64,000 nt of DNA, taken from the NCBI GenBank assembly GCA_001687465.1, contig LVLI01000231.1, positions 124,001 to 188,000 of the forward strand, given 5' to 3'. Below the pieces are notes generated by a model. The model made no database searches, had not been told where the DNA came from, and worked only from the letters and a program-made list of their open reading frames with translations. Both the position numbers and the translations under genes were made by a program. The DNA is from Halocafeteria seosinensis (Eukaryota; Sar; Bigyra; Bicosoecida). Of this stretch, positions 57,037-64,000 are shown piece after piece. Within the stretch, counting starts at the first letter, position 1. Each line of letters starts with the position of its first letter.

Positions 57037-57311
57037 AGGGCTCCTTGTTTCGACTGTTTGGGTGGTACAGCGTTGGCACCGTATGATTAGACCGTATTAG
57101 TTTATGACATATAGTATGGAAACAGAGAAAAGAATGTGACAAAGGAGGAATGCACCGTATGTAGTAAACAATGCCTGTCTCCGCTGAAGCTGTAATGTCA
57201 TGGATAGGACAATGACGCAGTAAAACATGGGACCTACAGGTGGTACAATCTTGCAACTCCCAAGCTGTATTGTTGTGATTCATATCATGTTCATATCTGG
57301 TGTTACAATAA

Positions 57312-59737
57312 TTAGTAGGCTCCCTCGAAATCTATATCGCTCCCTCCGGGTACGCTATTGATGCCAAATCCGAACCCCGATGAACTGACATCGGGGGCAA
57401 CAGCTTCATCTTCCAACTCATCATCCTCATCAAAGTACGAATTCAAAATATGCACTGCTTTTTGATATACATCTTGGTTGTCCGACGTTTCGAGAGCTTC
57501 AATCTTGGAGGCACCGTCTGCTTCCTCCAGTTTAACTGCATAGGGGTTTTGCTCAAGATGCCGTTCCTCCGATTCGACATCTCCAATTTTTAGGATGTTC
57601 TCGATTCCTTCCAAAGCCACCAGCACAATCCTTGGATCTCTCACTGATAGGAGATTTAAGAGAGGCGGGATGCAATCGCATTGCACCAAGTAGGCTATCT
57701 GTTCTTTGTTTCCGCCGCTAGTAGCGTTGGAAATTGCCCATGCTGCTTCCTTCTTAATCTCGTATTCTTCTTGGTGCAACACAGTAACCAACGTGGGTAC
57801 AATGTCAGCTTGGATTACAGCCTGAATTTGCTCGACAGTACCAGCCATCGCATTGCTGATCGTCCAACATGCTTCTTTGCAAATTGCTTTACGCTGGCAA
57901 CGCATCAAGGCATGAAGAGCAGGCAGTGCATTGGCATTAATAACTGTTTGCGTCTGTACGTCATCGCCAGTAACAATGTTTCCCACAGTCCGCAAGGCCG
58001 GAGTCACGACTGACGGATTGGGCCTGGAGAGCAATTCCACGAGACGTTTAACAGCTCCACTTTCTACCACTGCTTGAATTTTCTCAGGTGAGCCATCACT
58101 CAGGTAACTCATTGCCCAACAGGCATCTGTCAGTACCTCGTCATCGTTTGACCACAAAATTTGCGCCAGAGTGGGTAATGCGTGGCGCACTAGTTCAAAC
58201 TTAGGCTGCGGTTTACCTCTGCGAAAAACAGTGGACGATACTAATAGGAAATGCATCGAACAAACCCAACCAAGCACCCTACCTGCACAAATTCGAGAGA
58301 GTCCAAGTTGCGTTTCGCAGCATCGTGAGGTGGCTACTGGAAGTCTGTAAGCATTCCAGAAGCGGAGCCAAGACACCTGCGTCCGGAAAGTGCGATACAT
58401 TAGTTATGTCGAAAGTTGGTGCACAAGGTAGTCCATGTCCATACCGTATTGAAGCAACATATCGCGGAACTGGGTACAATCTCCAGCAATATTTCCGAGC
58501 GCCCACACGGATTGCTCTTTCACCTCAAAATCATGAGAGCGAAGCAGCCTGACAAAGATGGGTACAGCTCCAGAGTCGACAACTGATCTTGTATGCTCGG
58601 AGTTACCCGACGCAATGTTAGTTAACGCCCACGCCGCTTCGAACTGTATATAGAAATTGAATAGCGGCCACCAAGATCATGAAAAACTAGAAAACGATTG
58701 ACTTCACGAATGATTAGCGTACCTGTAGCTTAGTGTTCGCTTCGTACTGAAGGAACTCAACAAACTTTGGCACTACCCCAGCGTTGATCACCTCCTGTAT
58801 TGGCGGATTTCTTTCTGAAATACATGAAATGCATCCATTATCCACACAAGCAGGTACGAGGAGGATACAACCTGAACATAAAACATACCAATGGAAAGCC
58901 ATTTCCTAAACTTGGTTGTCGCTTCCACTTGAACATTCTCGTCAGGGGTGTAGAGTCCTTGGGTAGCATTTCGTAGCTCGTCTTGAGTCAGTGCAGGCAT
59001 AGCCTGCTTCGTATTGTTTGCATGCGGTGCATTCACCCCGTTTGCACCTCCCTGAGCAGGGTTCGAAGGAGCCATACGTCGTTTGGCCAACTGATCCTTG
59101 CGTTTCTCCTTTCTTATGCTAATCTGGTACTCTTCCCTTCTTCGGCGCCCTTCCTCTTGGTTGGGCCCTGCAGATATATACGAATTCAAAAAGGTTATAA
59201 ACAAGAGCGAGCGGTTGTTTCACTCCGAAACGAAAAAATCCAAGTATTCAAAGTGAGCTTGAACAAGGCACAACGACAAAAAGAGGTTTATAGGGGGGAC
59301 ATGGGGGGAGCTGAAGGGGAAACCCCGTACTCCCTTGTCCTTTCGCACTCCATTGTCTCGCTTTTTCATATCCTCAATCAGACACTCTATCGCTTCTCAG
59401 GCTACTCTTGCAGCGAGGAAGCGTAACCTGCTGATACTGAACGAGGGGAATGGGGAGCCCCGGCAGCCCTCGGAACCCAGAAGAAGACAATTATGGACCG
59501 GAAAATTGATCCACGGGATATGTGTTTTATACCCCTTTACGGTCAGTCCCTTTCCATTGTCTTTAGTCCTCACTCTTTACGTCGTACACTCATGCACGTC
59601 TAGGTGCATAAAAGAGGGCCTTCGTTGCCAGAACAAGGGAGAAAAAGCAGAGGAAGGAAAGGGAATAGCTCACCTTTTTTGAGCTGGCGCTGGCGTTCCG
59701 CCAGCATATCGCTTCCAGGGTTACTCTCGTCTTGCAT
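57312..59737 (-). CDS. KPNA: Importin subunit alpha (karyopherin alpha)
   Basis: Six exons: 59674-59737, 58889-59167, 58723-58814, 58445-58643, 58283-58376 and 57312-58218, 544 residues. Importin alpha recognises classical nuclear localisation signals and binds importin beta. The IBB domain spans the first junction (LKKG joined to [13 protein letters not shown]...[14 protein letters not shown]). Ten armadillo repeats follow, with the NLS-binding W-x-x-x-N array: [28 protein letters not shown] and AAWAISN are all present (ACWAMSY shows the usual variation). The C-terminus is acidic and ends EGAY. Length is normal. Intron 1 (59168-59673) is about 506 nt, six to eight times longer than the typical intron here. 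Confidence 0.97.
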
Positions 59738-60425
59738 GATTCCAGTTTACGGATAGATAAGACTATAGACGATATTCATAGATGTATATCTACAGCGTAG
59801 TCACCTTGTTCGTGCTGTTTAAAGGTCTTGACTTCTTCTGAGGAACTCAAAAAAGCAAAAAACGCCCTTTGATGCAATAAATATCACACCGCAACCAAAT
59901 GCAACTACTTGATTAAAACGATATACACATGACACGAATATTTTTATTCAACTGGAGAATCATCCAAAGAGACAATTCAGCCTGATACCTATAGAAAAGT
60001 CTCTCGGCCCCTTCTTCAATCAGACACCAGCCTTGTCCTTCAAGCAAGCCATACACGATTATCCACTAGCTTAAGTTGGCATGATGTTTCAGAGTTGGCT
60101 ATAGTTACTCTCGGTGTAGCGTGGAGGACGAACAAGGAAAAAGGTATGGGTCCTCCTGGAGGTGAAGGTCCCCGTAAACCTCTGCAAATTTGGCATCGAG
60201 GAGCATGGAGGAAAGCTCCTCCACAGAAACGAGGTAAGATAATGACGTAGTTGTGCCTGGCTGAGAGAAGAACACAGGGTAGCGAGATAAACACGTGTTT
60301 TGCGGTACAGCCGAGTTTCTATTCATGATCGGGATCGGTATTATATCGGGCTACATGATCTATGCCCCTGGAATGCGAGTAAGCAATGCTGGTGTACCAT
60401 TTCCTGTCACTGACCCTGATAGTCA
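59738..60425. other. Intergenic region upstream of importin alpha
   Basis: About 690 bp. Minus-strand frames of 73-84 codons (60040-60326) are weak; one stretch (VSVEELSSMLLDAKFAEVYGDLHL) looks somewhat coding-like and could be a 3' exon of the tentative gene at 60426 (possible in-phase acceptor near 60351), but the needed donor is weak. No RNA gene is seen. Confidence 0.4.
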
Positions 60426-60686
60426 CTATTGTTCTCCATCCACCTTCTGATATGCTCCCAGGAAGCAGCCAGAAAATATGAACAGGACCAAACCCATGGT
60501 GACGACAAGCCATCTAAGTGAAAGCGTTACATACGCCTCGTAAGGATTCGCTTCCAGAAGTTGCAGCCTTTGCCGTCGTACAGCGAAACAGACAAATGGA
60601 GCGAGTGATAGAAATCTCATACCAAATGCTCCTGTGGATAGCCATTTTGGTGAACTCCGCCAGCCATGGACAGTTGAACGCCACAT
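60426..60686 (-). CDS. Tentative small membrane protein
   Basis: An 86-codon frame whose ATG (60686) lies 18 nt after the stop of the bL17 gene on the same strand. It contains one good membrane helix (LRWLVVTMGLVLFIFSGCFLGAY) preceded by a basic, helical segment (VRRQRLQLLEANPYEAY). No family is recognised. It may be a separate transcript, the 3' UTR of bL17, or the first exon of a longer gene running to about 60105. Confidence 0.35.
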   Translation of the reverse strand: MWRSTVHGWRSSPKWLSTGAFGMRFLSLAPFVCFAVRRQRLQLLEANPYEAYVTLSLRWLVVTMGLVLFIFSGCFLGAYQKVDGEQ

Positions 60687-60704
60687 TGTCAGTAATTGCT
60701 GGTA

Positions 60705-61439
60705 TTATCGGTCATTGACTTCATCTCTGGCTGCTTCTGCTTCCATCTCATCGGCACCGGAAGCGGGTCTTGCCGGTCGAAGTTCTCCTTCTCTGCGCAT
60801 TTCATTACATACAGGTCGTAAAAAAACAGCTAGCAAGCGTAGTGGAACAAGTGTTGAATACCTACCTATCTACAAATTCTATAATAGCCATGGGAGCATT
60901 GTCTCCCTTTCGGTAGCCACATCTCAACACTCTAGTATACCCTCCTGGCCTTGCTCTGTTTCAAAACGAAACAAGTAGATGTTTGCATGCCAGTGTTACC
61001 GACCATGTCGCCGCCAGAACTTACTGGTATCGAGGAGCCAACTGTTCGAATACTTTATGCACTGCGTCGGTGTCGCGCACAAACGCACCTACTTGTCGCT
61101 TCTTATGGAGCGTATCTGCAGTATGCATACGAATGAATCCAGTTGCGTCATGCAATTATGCGAGGTGCAACACACGAAAAGCGTACCTGTTTTGCCTTTG
61201 GTAATTAACTTATCCATAATCGGACGTAAGTCCTTGGCTTTATGCAGGGTGGTCTTTATCCTCTCGTGATGAATCAAAGAGGTAGCCATATTTCTGCAAA
61301 GCGCAAAGAGAGATCTCACCCGTAATATAGAATTACATCGTGCATGAAAAATGAAGGTATATGGGGTTAAAAAATGCAAAACATACCTGAACATTGCCAT
61401 TCGATGGGCTGATGCCCTGGAGAACTTGCGGTGTCTCAT
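60705..61439 (-). CDS. MRPL17: Mitochondrial ribosomal protein bL17m
   Basis: Five exons: 61387-61439, 61187-61293, 61025-61115, 60866-60955 and 60705-60792, all splice sites and phases consistent, 142 residues. bL17 is a large-subunit protein near the exit tunnel. The alignment is collinear with bL17: [94 protein letters not shown]. It has no separate N-terminal presequence, and the sequence is closest in memory to plant and protist mitochondrial bL17, so mitochondrial rather than plastid targeting is likely. Five exons in 142 codons show how finely split small genes can be here. Confidence 0.95.
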
Positions 61440-61817
61440 CCTCCTCTATGGGTGAATTAAATGCGCACAACAACTAAACGAAGTTACAAGAGACGAAACT
61501 AGCATGTACCACAAGCAGATGGCTTCTGACAAGTTCGCCGTACGGAAGAAAACAACAACCCAGCCTCCAAACATGTGAACTGAACGGGGGAAGCCAATCC
61601 ACTTCTCAGCTGTGAATTACATACACCAAAGCTTGTGGAAATGATAAATATAAAAAACACACACAATCCGACAACTCCATAGGAGGGGCGTGTGTTTTGA
61701 TTCTATTGATCTCCATTCATTCTATAGTATTTGAAACATACAGAGAAGAGATAAGAATCCACTTGCTTTTTGAAGGCCTTATCCCGGAGGAGTAATATCT
61801 ATCTATCTACAAAAAAA
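61440..61817. other. Divergent intergenic region (bL17m and HDAC)
   Basis: 378 bp between two head-to-head genes. No convincing TATA box, repeat or RNA gene. Confidence 0.55.
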
Positions 61818-63547
61818 ATGTCGACTTCTTCTTCCAAGAAGCGCGTCCATTACTTTTATCAAGGTAGGCTGCATGCATTCGAAACCCATTGGATATGTTA
61901 CTATATTCTCTCTCTTCATCGTCTGCAGGTGATGTTGGCCACTATTACTACGGCCCGGGGCATCCGATGAAGCCTCAAAGGATGAAAATGGCTCATCATC
62001 TACTGCTCGGGTACGGCCTGTACAGGAGCCTGCATGTTCATGTGAGTGATCTACCATCTCATTGGGTTTACTCGTCCACGTGAATGACCTCTGCCACCGT
62101 ACTCAGAGACCGCACCTGGCGACTCCGGAGGAAATGACGCTCTTTCATAGTGACGAATACATAGATTTCCTGAAACGCATATCCCCGGAAAGTGCTCTGG
62201 ATTTGGCTCAAAATATGTCGAAATGTGAGTTTTACACCTGCGATCACGACCGATGGTAGAGAATAAGATTTTGCTGTGTTGGCTCCTTCAGTCCAAATGG
62301 GAGAATACACAGATTGCCCGGTGTTCGATGGACTGTTCGATTTTTGTAGGGTGTCGTCCGGAGCCTCTATTGATTCTGCCGTACTGATAAATCATGATCA
62401 AGCTGACGTTTGTGTCAACTGGGCGGGGGGGCTACACCATGCGAAGAAGAGTGAAGCTTCGGGGTTCTGTTATGTAAACGACATCGTGCTGGCTATCTTG
62501 GAACTTCTCAAGTGAGTGAGAGCTACAATAGCTAGGCATCTCCCTCGTTATGGGCGCAACACGGTTGTTGCTTGATTTGCAGATATCATCCGCGAGTGCT
62601 TTATATCGATATAGACATCCATCATGGCGATGGAGTAGAAGAAGCGTTCTACTGCACAGATCGCGTAATGACGTGCAGCTTCCACAAGTATGTGTGATAC
62701 AACTCACGCTTGCAGGAATCGTCGAGACACGTTGTCCGCCACAATCTCACCCGCTTGCAGATTTGGGGATTTTTTTCCTGGTACTGGAGATGTGCGTGAT
62801 GTTGGTCATGGCCCCGGGAAAAACTACTCCGTCAATTTCCCTTTGCGCCAGGGAATCACTGACGAAAAGTTTGAAAGCATTTTTAGGCCGATCATTTCAC
62901 GGATTATTGAATCGTATCGACCCACTGCCATAGTCCTTCAATGTGGGGCGGATAGCCTGACCGGAGATCGCCTGGGATGCTTTAATTTGACACTTCGAGG
63001 GCACGCCAAATGTGTAGAATACGTGAAAAGCTTTGGTCTTCCTGTTATAGTTTTAGGAGGAGGGGGATACACGATCAGGAATGTTGCCCGATGCTGGGCG
63101 TATGAAACTGCAGTGCTCCTTGACCAAGAGCTTCCTGATGCGATTCCTCCGAACGATTATGCTGAGTTCTATAGACCGGACTACAAACTACACTTAACTC
63201 CCGCTCAAATGGAGGACTTTAATACTACTGATTATCTGGAACGCCACAAAGCCGAGATTTTGGAGAATCTTAAGCAGATTGAACATGCGCCGAGTGTTCC
63301 TTTTCAGTCTGTCCCCCCGGACTCGTCGAATGTTGCTGGAAGGGACACAGATGAACGAGTTCCGGATGACGAACGTGCGCTAAGTAAGAAATCAGTAGTG
63401 CATGCAATCTGCCCCTGAGCGTATTCATACCTGGTTTTCTTGACCGTTGCAGCACGGGATGGGAGGAAACCTCACCCAGCCGAGTACTACGACGACGAAA
63501 AAGATAATGATCATCCAGGAGAGTTAGATATGTCTGCAAATGACTAG
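61818..63547 (+). CDS. HDAC1: Class I histone deacetylase (HDAC1/RPD3 type)
   Basis: Seven exons: 61818-61863, 61929-62041, 62107-62224, 62292-62511, 62583-62687, 62761-63383 and 63453-63547, 439 residues. It removes acetyl groups from histone lysines in nuclear corepressor complexes. Catalytic signatures are complete: [51 protein letters not shown] (His pair), [17 protein letters not shown] (zinc Asp/His), [28 protein letters not shown] (zinc Asp) and [14 protein letters not shown] (catalytic Tyr). The C-terminus is short and acidic. Tail to tail with the gene at the right edge (112 nt). Confidence 0.97.
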
Positions 63548-63659
63548 GTCCATGGGTTGTGTACGAGCAAGTTAAGCAGATCAGGGATAAGTTATGTGGC
63601 ATAGTTTCTGATACCTTAAGAGAAATATATCTACGAGTATGAGCTTTGGGTGGTTAGTC

Positions 63660-64000
63660 CTACTCGTCTTCTATCTTAGTTATCGAGAGAGTTTTCTTGC
63701 TTCTGCTTCTACCAGCAAACCCCCTCGTTAGAGGGTTCCCTTTAGCGGCTCTCCAGCTGCGTGACTCTACCGATTGGCGATGCTGCTTCTCCCTCAAGAC
63801 CTTCACTTGTTCTCGATAACTTTCAAGGCTTTCGGACAGACTTGCAATGTGCTGACGAAATGCCGGCCACTGCTCCTTTGTAGGTGGTTCCCTTAACGTA
63901 GCTACGCTCGAAACAATTGAAGAACTCGTGTCCTTATTGAGTAGTGCTGCCATTGGGTTCGTGCTGGTGACAAGCATATATCCTTCCTTCGAATCCTCTT
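63660..64000 (-). CDS. Unknown protein, C-terminal part (5' end outside window)
   Basis: The frame is open from the stop at 63660 to the window edge (about 112 codons visible), reading through an internal ATG at 63977, so the true start is probably outside. The visible part is a helical segment (QHIASLSESLESYREQVKVLREKQHRQ) followed by a short basic tail ending KKTLSITKIEDE. Coiled-coil propensity is likely. No family is recognised. Confidence 0.6.
   Translation of the reverse strand, partial: EDSKEGYMLVTSTNPMAALLNKDTSSSIVSSVATLREPPTKEQWPAFRQHIASLSESLESYREQVKVLREKQHRQSVESRSWRAAKGNPLTRGFAGRSRSKKTLSITKIEDE

Noticed and set aside
60705-61439. Plastid rather than mitochondrial bL17
   Set aside because: No N-terminal transit extension, and the sequence follows the plant/protist mitochondrial bL17 pattern.
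1-64000. CRISPR arrays, insertion sequences, retroelements, viral genes, tRNA genes
   Set aside because: Looked for by eye on both strands; no spaced direct repeats, transposase or reverse-transcriptase motifs, terminal repeats, or tRNA B-box candidates with a cloverleaf were found.

Overview
This window is a compact stretch of nuclear DNA from a single-celled or small eukaryote. Genes sit on both strands, mostly 1-3.4 kb long, and almost all carry one or more short GT-AG introns (about 61-104 nt, donors mainly GTAAG/GTATG, acceptors mainly CAG). The content is purely eukaryotic: Integrator, nuclear pore, importin alpha, kinesin-14, actin capping protein, class I HDAC, Golgi membrane proteins, and a 5S rRNA gene with a Pol III terminator. 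The lineage cannot be fixed from sequence alone. A plant-type P5C dehydrogenase (ALDH12 class), a plant-like mitochondrial bL17 and plant/protist-type purple acid phosphatases suggest an alga or a SAR-type protist. A TTL-like ligase and a probable RSPH14-like armadillo protein suggest a flagellated ancestry, which argues against a typical red alga or yeast.

Layout, left to right. 1-1557 (-): 5' part of an unknown low-complexity/coiled-coil protein. 1928-3764 (+): unknown coiled-coil protein, tail to tail with INTS6 (3816-6500, -). 6848-8371 (+): CapZ alpha with an acidic N-terminal extension. 8637-12211 (+): kinesin-14, tail to tail with NUP88 (12331-15430, -). 15887-18241 (-): PP2C-like probable pseudophosphatase. 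18611-19779 (-): very-long-chain 3-ketoacyl-CoA reductase. 20718-22565 (+): ER GPAT, tail to tail with an F-BAR/SBF2-like protein (22617-25494, -). 25846-26597 (+): small membrane protein, tail to tail with a secreted Frizzled-CRD-like protein (26639-27615, -). 28032-29906 (+): unknown. 29963-30268: 77-bp tandem array, followed by a 5S rRNA gene (30362-30481, -). 30842-36300 (+): two tandem purple acid phosphatases. 36464-37933 (-): APE2. 38650-40660 (+): P5C dehydrogenase. 40855-41740 (-): EF-hand-like protein. 42564-43385 (+): a tentative small gene. 43429-44577 (-): DMT transporter. 44752-48276 (-): TTL-like ligase with a WW-like domain. 48586-49239 (+): TCAIM/DUF4460-like mitochondrial protein, tail to tail with the RSPH14-like protein (49479-50716, -). 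51106-53045 (+): GOST/GPR180-like seven-helix protein, tail to tail with an unknown membrane protein (53094-54276, -). 54535-55501 (-): SFT2. 55967-57036 (+): unknown. 57312-59737 (-): importin alpha. 60426-61439 (-): a tentative small membrane protein and mitochondrial bL17. 61818-63547 (+): class I HDAC. 63660-64000 (-): 3' part of an unknown gene.

There is no operon-like grouping by function; neighbours are mixed housekeeping genes. The main structural themes are very close tail-to-tail gene pairs (about 40-120 nt between stop codons), shared divergent promoters, and several unusual domain combinations: a dead PP2C fold, F-BAR plus SBF2-like, TTL plus WW, and CapZ alpha plus an acidic repeat extension. 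No mobile element, virus, CRISPR array or tRNA gene was recognised. Exon boundaries were inferred by hand from splice signals, reading phase and family alignment from memory; start codons are the least certain part.
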